A stretch of DNA of 64,000 bases from Lyngbya sp. PCC 8106 (GTDB taxonomy: Bacteria; Cyanobacteriota; Cyanobacteriia; Cyanobacteriales; Microcoleaceae). The position numbers and the translations under genes were made by a program. Under the pieces are notes generated by a model. That model was not told the DNA's origin, searched no databases, and saw only the letters and a list, made by a program, of their open reading frames with translations. Within the stretch, counting starts at the first letter, position 1. Every line of letters begins with the position of its first letter. Below are positions 1 to 9,175 of the stretch, in pieces. Location: contig NZ_AAVU01000003.1 of NCBI RefSeq assembly GCF_000169095.1, positions 124,001 through 188,000 on the forward strand. Direction: 5' to 3'.

Positions 1-34
1 TCGTCTTATTGGTTTTGGGTGCCCGCATAGCCAA

Positions 35-1156
35 TTAAGGATTAATGGTTTTAAATGGAAAACTAACGAAGCCGAATTCATTAACCCGATGCCATTGATA
101 AACTTGGGAACGAAAGGCTTTCCACTGTTGATAAATTTGTTTGAAAGTTGAATCTTGACTGGCTTTGTCCTCGTACAACTCAAAGGTAATATTTTGAGCG
201 GCTTGCAAAATTTCTGGACTAAATTCTCTGAGTTCTGTTCCCCCAAATAATAAACGTTGCAATGCTTGACCATTTGCTGCATCGTAGTTTGCCAACATCT
301 GGTTATGGGCTTCGGATGCTGCAACTTCAAAGGCTTCTCGATATTCTGAAGGTAATTTTTGCCACTCTGCTAAATTCACTTGAAATTCATAGGTGGTTCC
401 AGGTTCCCACCATCCCGGAGAGTAGTAAAAAGGGGCAACTCGGTTTAAACCTAACTGCTCATCATCGTGAGGGCCAACCCATTCTGCTGCGTCTAACTTT
501 CCCTGATCGAGAGCATCAAAGATTTGATCTCCGGGCAAAACCTGCACCTCCATTCCCAAGCGAGCCATCACCTGACCCCCTAAACCGGGAATTCGCATTT
601 TTAAGCCTTTCAAGTCATCGAGGGTGTCAACTTCGGTTTTAAACCATCCGCCCATCTGCGCCCCGGTACTTCCCCCTGGAAAATTAATGATCCCCCAGTC
701 GGCATAGAGGTTTTGGATCAGTGCTAAACCCCCGCCAGCTTGTAACCAGGCGTTTTGCTGTTGGGCGTTTAAACCAAAGGGAACTGTGGTGGCAAAAGCT
801 AGGGCTGGAAGGCGATCAACATAATAGTAACTGGCGGTGTGGCCACATTCAACGGTTCCGGCTTCGATAGCGGCTAACACTTCTAACCCGGAAACAATTT
901 CCCCTGCGGCATAGGGGGTAATGGCAAATCGTCCGTTTGTCAGGCGACTGACTCGTTGACAGAGTTGTTCGGCGGTACCAAAGGTGAAGTTGAGGGATTT
1001 TGGCCAACTGGTTGCCATTCGCCAGCGCACAAAGGGTTGGGCTGGAGTTGAGGCGGGTTCAGATTCGGTAGTGGGTTTGGGAGTACAGGCGGCGATCGCT
1101 GTTGTACTAGCTGCGGCTAGGCTGCTATGTTTGAGAAAAGTGCGACGCTTAATCAC
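35..1156 (-). CDS. TRAP transporter solute-binding protein (DctP/TakP-like)
   Basis: Predicted extracytoplasmic substrate receptor of a tripartite (TRAP) transporter, a family that binds organic or keto acids. The 373-residue protein starts with a twin-arginine stretch (KRRTFLK) followed by a short hydrophobic segment ending AIAAC, so it is probably Tat-exported and lipid-anchored at that Cys. The body has the DctP layout: a segment on accumulating and selecting substrate (SGLEVLAAIEAGTVECGH), the conserved central stretch DLKGLKMRIPGLGG, then FDALDQGKLDAAEWVGP. The last motif resembles the alpha-keto-acid binder TakP. The DctQ/DctM membrane partners are not to its right, and only 34 bases are visible on the other side. 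Substrate is not determinable from sequence alone. Family call is firm. Confidence 0.9.
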   Translation of the reverse strand: MIKRRTFLKHSSLAAASTTAIAACTPKPTTESEPASTPAQPFVRWRMATSWPKSLNFTFGTAEQLCQRVSRLTNGRFAITPYAAGEIVSGLEVLAAIEAGTVECGHTASYYYVDRLPALAFATTVPFGLNAQQQNAWLQAGGGLALIQNLYADWGIINFPGGSTGAQMGGWFKTEVDTLDDLKGLKMRIPGLGGQVMARLGMEVQVLPGDQIFDALDQGKLDAAEWVGPHDDEQLGLNRVAPFYYSPGWWEPGTTYEFQVNLAEWQKLPSEYREAFEVAASEAHNQMLANYDAANGQALQRLLFGGTELREFSPEILQAAQNITFELYEDKASQDSTFKQIYQQWKAFRSQVYQWHRVNEFGFVSFPFKTINP

Positions 1157-1382
1157 TTCAAATCAGAGTTAAATAAAGGGATTATCAATGAATTATCTGT
1201 AAATTGATACTGACCCTGATGCTTTATAAACTCTATTATACAACTTTATTCAAGGTGACAATATAAAGTTAAAATAAACAGTTTTATAAGTGTTGTCAAT
1301 CAATTTTAAATTTAGCCAAAATTCATGTTATTGGTTTAAATTCAGGTTAAAGGGGTAGAGAATCAGGAGTTGATAAAATTCA

Positions 1383-2726
1383 TCAATCTTGCCCACTTCG
1401 GATGTAAGCCTGTTCTCCTAAAATATAAGTCACAGCTACGGCTCGATCATCTCCTAAGATCATCAGAGCAAACACAAAATCTGCTATTTGTTCTAGGGTT
1501 TTAGCGTTAATTTTACCTTGAGTTCGTAAGGTGAGTAATGGAGTCGAGCGTCCATCTAAGACTACAAAGTCTGCTTCTTTCCCAATCTCAAAGTTTCCAA
1601 TCTTATCGTCTAAGGATAAAGCTTCTGCACTCCCTAATGTTGCCAGAAATAAAGCTTGTAAACCGGATAGATTTTGTCCTTGTAAATGAGTGACTTTGTA
1701 GGCTTCGTTGGCAGTTTGTAAGAGAGAAAAGCTCGTTCCGCCACCAACATCGGTTGCTAAACCCACAGGAATTGGATATTCTCTAGACTTGGCTTGATGG
1801 AGTTTAAAGAGTCCACTTCCTAAAAACAAGTTAGAAGTCGGACAAAAAGCAATCGCAGATTGAGTAGCTGATAATCGTTTAAATTCGGAATCGGAAAGAT
1901 GTATTCCATGAGCAAAAATTGATTTTTTTCCGACTAATCCAAATTGTTCATAAACGTGTAAATAATCTAAACTATCGGGAAAAAGTTCAGCCACAAATTT
2001 AACTTCATTAACATTTTCAGACAGATGAGTATGTAGATAAACATCGGGGTATTCTTGAAGGAGTTTTCCGGCGAGATGAAGTTGTTCAGGTGTAGAAGTA
2101 ATCGCAAAACGAGGTGTAACCGCGTAGAGAAGGCGATTTTTATTGTGCCATTTTTCAATCAGTTTTTGACTGTCTTCGTAGGCAGATTTTGCGGTATCGA
2201 GTAAATATTCTGGGGCTTGACGATCCATCATTACTTTACCTGCAATCATTCGCAGGTTTCGAGAGTTTGCAGCTTCAAAAAATGCGTCTACAGATTCGGA
2301 AAAAACAGTCGTCAAAACAACCGCAGTTGTAGTACCATTTCGCAAAAGTTCGTTGAGGAAAAATTGAGCAATTTGTTGAGAGTAATCTGGATCTTTAAAT
2401 TGAGATTCGGTTAAAAATGTATATCTTTCTAACCAGTCTAACAGTTGATTACTATCAGAAGCAATCATTTCTGTCTGGGGATAATGAACGTGCAGATCAA
2501 TAAATCCCGGTACAATTAATTTGTCTAGATAAGTGATATATTCTAGATCTCGATATTGAGGCTGTAAATTTTCATAACTACCAAATTCTTTGATTTTTCC
2601 ATTTTCAACAATCATTAATCCATCGGGAATATAACGGATGCTTTCTTGTACAGATTCATAAAAAGGATCGGCAACACAATCTAAAAATGCACCTCGAAAG
2701 GCTTTGATAGAGGTTTGATTGACCAT
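1383..2726 (-). CDS. guaD: Guanine deaminase
   Basis: Zn-dependent amidohydrolase that converts guanine to xanthine and ammonia in the cytosol. Visible metal-site motifs are DLHVHYPQTE (first His pair), HTHLSE, FAHGIHLS and the late Asp in DVGGGTSFSLL. The block DSNQLLDWLERYTFLTE is characteristic of guanine deaminases rather than chlorohydrolases. At 447 residues it has full family length. It is transcribed away from a purine permease and a nucleoside transporter across a 0.2 kb divergent intergenic region, consistent with a purine uptake and nitrogen-salvage locus. Start taken at the ATG just inside the AT-rich divergent region. Confidence 0.93.
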   Translation of the reverse strand: MVNQTSIKAFRGAFLDCVADPFYESVQESIRYIPDGLMIVENGKIKEFGSYENLQPQYRDLEYITYLDKLIVPGFIDLHVHYPQTEMIASDSNQLLDWLERYTFLTESQFKDPDYSQQIAQFFLNELLRNGTTTAVVLTTVFSESVDAFFEAANSRNLRMIAGKVMMDRQAPEYLLDTAKSAYEDSQKLIEKWHNKNRLLYAVTPRFAITSTPEQLHLAGKLLQEYPDVYLHTHLSENVNEVKFVAELFPDSLDYLHVYEQFGLVGKKSIFAHGIHLSDSEFKRLSATQSAIAFCPTSNLFLGSGLFKLHQAKSREYPIPVGLATDVGGGTSFSLLQTANEAYKVTHLQGQNLSGLQALFLATLGSAEALSLDDKIGNFEIGKEADFVVLDGRSTPLLTLRTQGKINAKTLEQIADFVFALMILGDDRAVAVTYILGEQAYIRSGQD

Positions 2727-2828
2727 CGTGTTTTTTTGGGGTAAAGTAATAAAGTTTATTGTTGTAACTGTGCGTTTTAAAGACAGTTAAGATTAATAAT
2801 CTGAAATAAAGAATTGAATGACTAAATC

Positions 2829-2840
2829 AATCTATAGATT
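2829..2840. promoter_or_regulatory. 12-bp perfect palindrome between divergent purine genes
   Basis: AATCTATAGATT is a perfect dyad in the AT-rich gap between guaD and the purine permease gene, a plausible operator for divergent control. No regulator gene is adjacent, and AT-rich palindromes arise easily by chance. Confidence 0.25.
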
Positions 2841-2934
2841 TTATAGTATATCATTTTATTGATGAACTGACGACTCATAGAGCCAGTTTTATAAATATTT
2901 TTGGAGAGATTCAGAAAAAGGATTGAGGTTTGAT

Positions 2935-4380
2935 ATGATAGCAAAATATCAAAATATCTTGATGGAGTCAGTTAAAATGAGTTCTGATCATTATCCTCCA
3001 CCGAACCGAGGTAGGCTAGGTGCAATCGCTGATTATTTTCAGTTTACACAATTTCAAACTAACTTCCGTACAGAAACCCTAGCCGGAATCACCACATTTA
3101 TGACGATGGCTTATATTTTAGTTGTTAATCCGATGATTTTATCAGATGCAATTTTTATTAATCAATCGGGGGATTTATTTGCTCAATTAGTCGTCGCTAC
3201 AGGAATTTCTGCGGCTATTGGCACGTTAATTATGGCATTATTAGCGAACTATCCGTTTGCTCAAGCACCGGGAATGGGACTGAATGCTTTTTTTGCTTAT
3301 ACGGTGGTTTTGAGGCTAGGAATCGACTGGAAATTAGCATTAAGTTCTGTCTTTATTGAGGGATTAATTTTTATTGGATTAACCCTCAGTAATATTCGTC
3401 GTCAAATTATTACTGCAATTCCAAATTCGTTAAAAAATGCCACGGCTGCTGGAATTGGTTTGTTTATTGCTTATCTTGGTTTAGCGAGTAATATTGAAAC
3501 AGGAGGTGCAGGAATTATTGTCGCAAATGAAGTCACAAAAACAGCTTTTGGGAGTTTAAGAGAACCGCAAACTTTAGTAGCAATTGCGGGAATTTTGATC
3601 ACTTCTGCTTTAGTTGTCCGTCGAATAAAAGGCAGTTTATTGTGGGGAATTTTAGCTACGGCAATTTTAGGCTGGATTTTAGGGATAACTCCGTGGCCAC
3701 AAGGAATTATAGAATTTCCTCCCTTTCCAACAGAACTATTTGGACAAGCATTTTTAGGAATGATTAACCTAAATACTCAGAATTTTCTAGATTTTATCGC
3801 CATTACATTTGTATTTTTATTTGTTGATTTATTTGATACAATTGGAACACTCACAGGTGTAGCGATAAAAGCGGGTTATATTGATGAAAATGGCGAACTT
3901 CCTCGGGCAAATCAAGCGTTAATGGCGGATGCTATTGCAACAACATCAGGCGCAATTTTAGGGACTTCTAGTGTCACCACTTATATTGAATCTGCGGCGG
4001 GTGTATCCGAAGGCGGACGCACGGGTTTTACCTCCGTAATTACGGCGATTTTATTGGGGTTATCTATTCTATTTATTCCGGTTTTAAAAGCTATTCCTGC
4101 CTACGCTACAACTCCGACATTAGTAATCGTAGGTGTATTAATGTTGTCTAATATTACCCAAATCCATTGGCAAGATTTAGGAGAAGCAATTCCGGCATTT
4201 TTAACGCTGTTTACAATTCCCTTAACGTTCTCTATTGCGGAAGGGTTATCGATTGGATTTATTAGCTATCCTTTGCTGAAAACCTTTCAAGGCAAAATCC
4301 ACGAAGTTTCTCTTGCAACCTGGATTTTAGCAGGAGTTTTTGTGGTAAGGTTTGTGTTTATGACAGTACGTTTCGGTTAA
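2935..4380 (+). CDS. NCS2-family purine permease (AzgA-like, guanine/hypoxanthine)
   Basis: Proton-coupled purine permease of the inner membrane, AzgA/PbuG branch of the NCS2 family. Family signatures are visible: TETLAGITTFMTMAYILVVN near the N-terminus, APGMGLNAFFAY, then LFVDLFDTIGTLTGVA and a motif region SSVTTYIESAAGVSEGGRTG. Multiple hydrophobic helices run to the C-terminus. I chose the ATG at 2935 (481 residues) because GAGG lies six bases upstream; an upstream TTG adds four residues. The next gene, a nucleoside transporter, follows after 33 bases, so the two are probably cotranscribed. The divergent guaD supports guanine or hypoxanthine as substrate (inference). Confidence 0.9.
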   Translation: MIAKYQNILMESVKMSSDHYPPPNRGRLGAIADYFQFTQFQTNFRTETLAGITTFMTMAYILVVNPMILSDAIFINQSGDLFAQLVVATGISAAIGTLIMALLANYPFAQAPGMGLNAFFAYTVVLRLGIDWKLALSSVFIEGLIFIGLTLSNIRRQIITAIPNSLKNATAAGIGLFIAYLGLASNIETGGAGIIVANEVTKTAFGSLREPQTLVAIAGILITSALVVRRIKGSLLWGILATAILGWILGITPWPQGIIEFPPFPTELFGQAFLGMINLNTQNFLDFIAITFVFLFVDLFDTIGTLTGVAIKAGYIDENGELPRANQALMADAIATTSGAILGTSSVTTYIESAAGVSEGGRTGFTSVITAILLGLSILFIPVLKAIPAYATTPTLVIVGVLMLSNITQIHWQDLGEAIPAFLTLFTIPLTFSIAEGLSIGFISYPLLKTFQGKIHEVSLATWILAGVFVVRFVFMTVRFG

Positions 4381-4413
4381 TGTTTTTCAACTCATATTTA
4401 TAGCGTTAATTCC

Positions 4414-5622
4414 ATGGAAAATTTAATCTCAGTATTGGGTATTATTGTGTTTGTTGGAATTGGTTATAGTCTTTCTTTTAACCGTAAAGCTGTAATTTGG
4501 CGACCTGTTATTTGGGGAATTGCATTACAATTTATTCTTGCTATAATCATTCTAAAAATTCCCGGTACTTATCTGATTTTTGATGCTATTGGTGGAGTTG
4601 TTACCCGGTTTTTAGACTTTACCGTTGAGGGTGCTAAATTTGTCTTTGGGGAAAACTACGAAGAACACTTTTTTGCTTTTAAGGTTTTACCCACAATTAT
4701 CTTTTTCTCCTCTTTTGTCTCTGTTTTATATTATCTCGGCATTCTTCAACAAATCGTTAAAGTCGTAGCTTGGGTAATGCTAAAAACGACAAAAACATCG
4801 GGGGCGGAATCTCTTTCTAATGCGGCTAATGTGTTTGTAGGAATGACGGAAGCACCGCTTTTAGTGAAACCATTTATTAATACCATGACAAAATCCGAAT
4901 TAAATACTATTATGACGGGAGGTTTTGCCACAGTTGCGGGAGGAGTTTTGGCGGCTTATGTGTCTTTTGGAATTCCAGCGAGAGACTTGATTTCAGCTTC
5001 GGTAATGGCGGCACCTTGTGCGTTAGGAATGTCTAAGTTACTCTACCCTGAAACAGAGAAACCAGAAACGGCTGGAAAGTTAGAATTAAACGTGGAAAAA
5101 ACGGCTACAAATGTTGTCGATGCGGCGGCTGCGGGTGCAATTGAAGGGGCAAAACTTGCGGTTAATATTGCAGCCGTGATTCTTGCTTTTTTAGCGTTAA
5201 TTGCTTTTTTAAATGCTGTCTTAAGTTGGTTTGGGGGATTGTTTGGCTATCCTCAACTTTCCTTAGATTTAATCTTAGGTTGGGTATTATATCCGATAGC
5301 ATTATTGACAGGTGTTTCTTGGGGTGATGCGAGTCAAGTTGCCGCTTTAATTGGAAAAAAGATCATTTTAAATGAGTTTATTGCTTATGTAGATTTAGCC
5401 GAAATGATTAAAAATAATACTCTTTCCGAACGTTCGATTAGAATTGCCACATTTGCTCTTTGTAGCTTTGCAAATATTGGTTCTATTGGAATTCAAATTG
5501 GGGCTTTAAGTGGGATTGCGCCTCAACGTCGCAGTGAACTGGCTGAGTTAGGAATTCGAGCGATGATTGGCGGAGTTTTAACCAATTTAATTGTTGCAGC
5601 AACAGCCGGATTTTTGTTATAA
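4414..5622 (+). CDS. nupC: Concentrative nucleoside transporter (NupC family)
   Basis: Na+- or H+-coupled nucleoside importer of the CNT family. The 402-residue protein has the N-terminal helix block, the central signature around NVFVGMTEAPLLVKPF and NTIMTGGFATVAGGVLAAY, and the C-terminal gate domain (FALCSFANIGSIGIQIG). Length is normal for the family. Directly follows the NCS2 permease and is convergent with the oxidoreductase gene, 18 bases separating the ends. Together with guaD it forms a purine and nucleoside scavenging group. Confidence 0.92.
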   Translation: MENLISVLGIIVFVGIGYSLSFNRKAVIWRPVIWGIALQFILAIIILKIPGTYLIFDAIGGVVTRFLDFTVEGAKFVFGENYEEHFFAFKVLPTIIFFSSFVSVLYYLGILQQIVKVVAWVMLKTTKTSGAESLSNAANVFVGMTEAPLLVKPFINTMTKSELNTIMTGGFATVAGGVLAAYVSFGIPARDLISASVMAAPCALGMSKLLYPETEKPETAGKLELNVEKTATNVVDAAAAGAIEGAKLAVNIAAVILAFLALIAFLNAVLSWFGGLFGYPQLSLDLILGWVLYPIALLTGVSWGDASQVAALIGKKIILNEFIAYVDLAEMIKNNTLSERSIRIATFALCSFANIGSIGIQIGALSGIAPQRRSELAELGIRAMIGGVLTNLIVAATAGFLL

Positions 5623-5640
5623 TTATATTGATGGCAATTC

Positions 5641-7188
5641 TTAGCGTTGCCAACTTAACCAAATTGAAGCTAACTTTTTCACCCATCCTTTTAACCAAGT
5701 AAAATTATATTTATCTGCCGCTTTCCGAATCACTTCTGCTTGGGTTGGATAGGGATAAATGGTATTAGCAATCGTTCCTAATCCGATATTTGCAACCATT
5801 GCGAGGGTAATTTGATTAATCATTTCTCCCGCGTGAGCAGCTACAATTGTTGCGCCTAATATCTGATCACTTCCATGACGAACATGAACTTTAGCAAATC
5901 CATCTGTTTGTCTATCAATACAAGCCCGATCTATCTCACTTAATGGTACATAAAAGGTTTTCACTCGTTCTGGTCTTCGCAATATTTCTGTTTCTGTTAT
6001 CCCCACTTGAGCCACTTCTGGATCAGTATAAATACAAGAAGGAATGATCAAATTACTGAGTTTTTTGCGTCCGATTCCAAACACTGAAAATAAAGCATTT
6101 TGAACAACAATTCTCGCCGCCGCATCCGCCGCATGAGTAAATTTAGACTCCATACAAACATCCCCAACCGCATAAATATTAGGATTGGTTGTTTGTAGAT
6201 AATCATTAATAATAATTCCTTTTTTTGCATCAGACTGAACCCCAATGGCTTCTAAATTTAAGCCTGTAATATTTGGTTCTCGTCCAACGGCTACAATAAT
6301 CTCATCAACTGTAGATTGTTTCTCAATTCCTAACACATCATAATAAATAGTTTTCTTACCATTTTCCGACTCTATCCGCTTGATGTCTGCATTCAAAACC
6401 GTATAGATTCCTTCTCGTGCAAACACCTCTTGAATCAGATCTGAAACTTCAATATCAGAACGTTTAAGAAGTTGCTTTCCTTTTTGTAATAAAACTACTT
6501 TTGAACCTAAACGTTGAAAGGTTTGAGCCAGTTCACACCCAATATAACCGCCCCCAATAACAGCTATAGATTCGGGAAGTTTGGTTAAAGAAAATACTGT
6601 TTCATTGGTTAGATATCCTGCTGTTTCTAAACCTTCGATTTGAGGTATAATTGGATGAGAACCTGTAGCAATGACCGCTTTTTTGAACCGCAGTTTTTGT
6701 CCGCCAACATCAATAGTGTTTGAACTGGAAAAATGAGCTTTTCCCAGAAAAATATCAACTCCAAATTCTTCTTGAAATCGTGTAGCAGAATCATTAAAAC
6801 TAATTTGAGATCGCACTTTTCGCATTTGTTCCATGACGACAGAAAAATCAGCTTTCACACTCTCTGGAACCGGAATTCCGTACTCAGAAGCAATACCGAC
6901 TGCGGCGGCAATTCTACTGGAACGAATTAAGGCTTTTGAAGGAACACAACCGACATTTGTACAGTCTCCCCCGAGTAAATTCTGTTCAATTAATGCGACT
7001 TTTCCACCTAATAAACCTGCACCTGCTGCGGTTACTAATCCTGCTGTTCCACCCCCAATAACGACTAAATTGTAACAGCGTTCAGGTTGGGGATTTTTCC
7101 AGTGAGAGGGATGCAAATTTTCAACCAGAGTTTGATTGAATTCATCCATCGGAGAAACGGTAATCGGCTGATTCTCTAGCTGAGTCAT
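5641..7188 (-). CDS. FAD-dependent pyridine-nucleotide disulfide oxidoreductase (MerA-like fold)
   Basis: Flavoprotein of the lipoamide dehydrogenase/mercuric reductase group. Seen: the FAD-binding GGGTAGLVTAAGAG, the redox pair in GGDCTNVGCVPSKA, the NAD(P)-binding GGGYIGCELAQTF, the second FAD segment IYAVGDVCMESKF, and a C-terminal dimerisation domain with AHAGEMI. It lacks an N-terminal heavy-metal-binding domain and the vicinal C-terminal cysteines of true mercuric reductases; it ends in a hydrophobic/Trp-rich segment WLKGWVKKLASIWLSWQR instead. Hg reduction is therefore not supported. Genes for DoxX and NTF2-like proteins lie just upstream in the same direction, suggesting a small redox-related operon. 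Confidence 0.85.
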   Translation of the reverse strand: MTQLENQPITVSPMDEFNQTLVENLHPSHWKNPQPERCYNLVVIGGGTAGLVTAAGAGLLGGKVALIEQNLLGGDCTNVGCVPSKALIRSSRIAAAVGIASEYGIPVPESVKADFSVVMEQMRKVRSQISFNDSATRFQEEFGVDIFLGKAHFSSSNTIDVGGQKLRFKKAVIATGSHPIIPQIEGLETAGYLTNETVFSLTKLPESIAVIGGGYIGCELAQTFQRLGSKVVLLQKGKQLLKRSDIEVSDLIQEVFAREGIYTVLNADIKRIESENGKKTIYYDVLGIEKQSTVDEIIVAVGREPNITGLNLEAIGVQSDAKKGIIINDYLQTTNPNIYAVGDVCMESKFTHAADAAARIVVQNALFSVFGIGRKKLSNLIIPSCIYTDPEVAQVGITETEILRRPERVKTFYVPLSEIDRACIDRQTDGFAKVHVRHGSDQILGATIVAAHAGEMINQITLAMVANIGLGTIANTIYPYPTQAEVIRKAADKYNFTWLKGWVKKLASIWLSWQR

Positions 7189-7254
7189 TCTTCCTTAAAC
7201 GTTGAAAATAAAACGATTTCTATCGTTAAAGTTTAACTAAAATCTGACAAGTAA

Positions 7255-7692
7255 CTATTGAGAACGGGGTAAACCGGGAATAATAGAAGCTTGTTTCGGA
7301 TTATCATCAGCTTTAGTATACCAATAAGCCCAAGCAATTAAAACAGCTTGAAAAGGAAGCCGAATCGCTTGAAACCAATTTCCGTCAGGTATGCCATCAA
7401 TATGAATGTGATTTACTGCCATATTAATATTAGCAGGAAATACGGCAATAAATAATGCTAAAAGTCCCCAAGCAGCGAATTGAGAAACAACAGGAGTTAA
7501 CAGTCCAATTCCCCCGAGTATTTCAAAAACACCACTAATATAAACTAAAGCCGCAGGTAAAGGCAGAAAATCGGGTACAATTCTAATAAATGGTTTCGGT
7601 ACGGCAAAGTGTAGAATTCCGGCGACGATAATACAAACAGCTAGAATGACTCGCAGCAATTCTTTGTTACTTTTGATTACGTTAATCATCAT
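7255..7692 (-). CDS. DoxX-family membrane protein
   Basis: Small integral membrane protein, 145 residues, with about four hydrophobic helices. The family hallmark GVFEILGGIGLL is visible, followed by the FPANINMAVNHIH loop and a final helix FQAVLIAWAYWYT. DoxX-type proteins are membrane components often linked to redox enzymes; the exact role here is unknown. It sits between an NTF2-like gene (5 bases upstream) and a disulfide oxidoreductase gene (66 bases downstream), all on the minus strand. Confidence 0.82.
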   Translation of the reverse strand: MMINVIKSNKELLRVILAVCIIVAGILHFAVPKPFIRIVPDFLPLPAALVYISGVFEILGGIGLLTPVVSQFAAWGLLALFIAVFPANINMAVNHIHIDGIPDGNWFQAIRLPFQAVLIAWAYWYTKADDNPKQASIIPGLPRSQ

Positions 7693-7697
7693 TTAAT

Positions 7698-8117
7698 TTA
7701 ACTTTTTTCCAGCCATCCTTTTTTGATTTTATTTCCTTCCAACTCAAAAATCGTAATTCCCGTTAACTCAATGGGTTCTCCTCTAGAACTTTCTTCTGAA
7801 AATCCATTATTAATCCCCTGAATTCGCCAACGAGTTACAACTTTTTGATTGTAAGCAAATAGGTCTTCTATTATAAATTCAAAATTCTTGATTTCTTTTC
7901 TAAACTGTTTAATCAAGTTGATCATTTTTGATTGTGTTTCAATTGCATTTCCACCACAGTAGAATAAACAATTTTCAGTCACCAATTCTTGGAAAATTTC
8001 GAGTTGACCTGCATTCCAGACTTTATTCCAGAACCGTCGGACAATCGCCTCGCTAACAACTCTTGTACTTAACCGTTCTAATTCAGCAATAGATGTCATA
8101 GATGTCATAGATGTCAT
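7698..8117 (-). CDS. NTF2-like / SnoaL-type small protein
   Basis: Predicted alpha+beta cone-fold protein, 139 residues from the chosen start. Segments typical of SnoaL/ester-cyclase-like members are ESRIVRRF-type helix, FWNKVWNAGQLEIFQELVTENC, the central strand FEFIIEDLFAYNQKVVTRWRI and GITIFELEGNKIKKGW at the end. Substrate unknown. The N-terminus is MTSMTSMTS, produced by a 9-bp tandem repeat that supplies three in-frame ATGs; a TTG at 8153 would extend it by 12 residues. I chose the first ATG of the repeat. Next gene is DoxX after 5 bases. Confidence 0.72.
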   Translation of the reverse strand: MTSMTSMTSIAELERLSTRVVSEAIVRRFWNKVWNAGQLEIFQELVTENCLFYCGGNAIETQSKMINLIKQFRKEIKNFEFIIEDLFAYNQKVVTRWRIQGINNGFSEESSRGEPIELTGITIFELEGNKIKKGWLEKS

Positions 8118-8118
8118 T
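8092..8118. repeat. 9-bp tandem repeat (x3) carrying start codons
   Basis: Three copies of a 9-bp unit (gatgtcata, last copy ending tt) at the 5' end of the NTF2-like gene. Each copy reads Met-Thr-Ser on the minus strand, so the copy number adds or removes start codons in frame without changing the rest of the protein. Confidence 0.9.
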
Positions 8119-8485
8119 AAAGAACTTTCTCTAAAGTATTTATTCAATCTCAATTCTATTATAAAACAAAGATTTTGAATTTTAAGCAGATTCTCTTGAT
8201 TTCTAACTTTAGGAATATTTTGAATTTTTAACTTAACTCTCTCTTGAGTGATCTAGTTTGAGTGATCTTCTCTCTCTAGATAGAGATTTGTATCAGGTCT
8301 TTTATTCGTTGTTGTATTTTAGCACTAAGCTGTTACACGTTTACTAAAGAATAAAGTTTGGATAAGTTAGAGAATAATTACTGAACGTTGAGAAGGTTTA
8401 TTAAATTTATCTACACTTAGAGACGTTGATAACAACGCCTCTACTCGCTTTCTAAAAGCGAACTTTGTGGGAAATTGAGAACTAA
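8118..8485. other. Gene-free gap with two hairpins
   Basis: No convincing gene. It contains the promoter side of the NTF2 operon, a repeated GAGTGATCT (around 8245-8265), and two adjacent hairpins just downstream of the ImmA gene: 8420-8441 (stem GAG-CGTTG/CAACG-CTC with one mismatch) and 8446-8460 (perfect 6-bp stem, 3-base loop). They could end transcription of the XRE/ImmA pair, but no clear U-run follows. Confidence 0.4.
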
Positions 8486-9175
8486 CTATCCAAACAAACG
8501 CTGCTGATTTTCCATTACCCCTTGACCTCGATAAATTTGGCGAGTGCCTTTGGGAATGGTAATCCAGCCTAAATCTTGCAAGCGATTGGTGAGATTAGAA
8601 ATCGTCACTCCTAACTGATCACGGAGTTTATATAAATCCGTCCATTTTGTTAGGTCTAAGCCCTGTTGTTTCTCTTCTAAAATATGTTGAGGCATCAACA
8701 AACAACTCGCAAAATACTGCGCTTGCCATTCAATAGAGGCAATTTTTAAGTCATAAGCTGAACCCCGACACACAAAAGGTTGATCAAAATCAGTGGGTTT
8801 TGTTCCGTATTCTCCTAACGCTAATTCCAACTGTTTAACCTCACCATCGACTTCATCTTGATTGATGTGTAAAACCCAATGACCAATTTCATGGGCAATG
8901 GTTGACTCAATAAACCCTTGAGGTTTTTCGAGGATCTTTTCGTTAATTTCAATGGTTCGTTCAGTCGGTAAAATACGGGCGGCAATTTCTCCTTCCTCAT
9001 CGGCAGGAATCTCATCCCAAACGACTCCTAAATCGAGAAAATCTGCAACCAAAGAAGATTCAAACGGCCACTGAGGTGCAAAATTGGGTTGAGTTTGCAT
9101 TTGAGTGAGAATATCCTGCGCCCGCCGTTCGATAGACTCTTTCGGGTAAAAACGGTACGGCTTCAGAATACTCAT
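8486..9175 (-). CDS. ImmA/IrrE-family metallopeptidase
   Basis: Predicted Zn-dependent protease of the COG2856 (ImmA/IrrE) family, 229 residues. The catalytic zincin motif HEIGHWVLH is intact, with a typical preceding strand ERTIEINEKILEKPQG and a downstream segment KIASIEWQAQYFASCLLMP that matches the family's third helix containing E and the FAxxLLMP signature. A C-terminal wHTH-like part follows (LRDQLGVTISNLTNRLQDLGW). Its start codon directly abuts the stop of an XRE regulator gene, the usual arrangement in which the protease cleaves or controls its partner repressor. Could act in stress response, mobile-element control or a toxin-antitoxin-like unit. Confidence 0.88.
   Translation of the reverse strand: MSILKPYRFYPKESIERRAQDILTQMQTQPNFAPQWPFESSLVADFLDLGVVWDEIPADEEGEIAARILPTERTIEINEKILEKPQGFIESTIAHEIGHWVLHINQDEVDGEVKQLELALGEYGTKPTDFDQPFVCRGSAYDLKIASIEWQAQYFASCLLMPQHILEEKQQGLDLTKWTDLYKLRDQLGVTISNLTNRLQDLGWITIPKGTRQIYRGQGVMENQQRLFG

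Noticed and set aside
2727..2934. Purine riboswitch upstream of the purine permease
   Set aside because: I looked for the conserved purine-riboswitch core and its pairing loops in this gap and did not see them on either strand; the palindrome there is simple and AT-rich.
5641..7188. Annotation as a true mercuric reductase (merA)
   Set aside because: The N-terminal heavy-metal-binding domain and the C-terminal vicinal cysteines are missing, and no merR/merT/merP genes are near. Only the general disulfide-oxidoreductase fold is supported.
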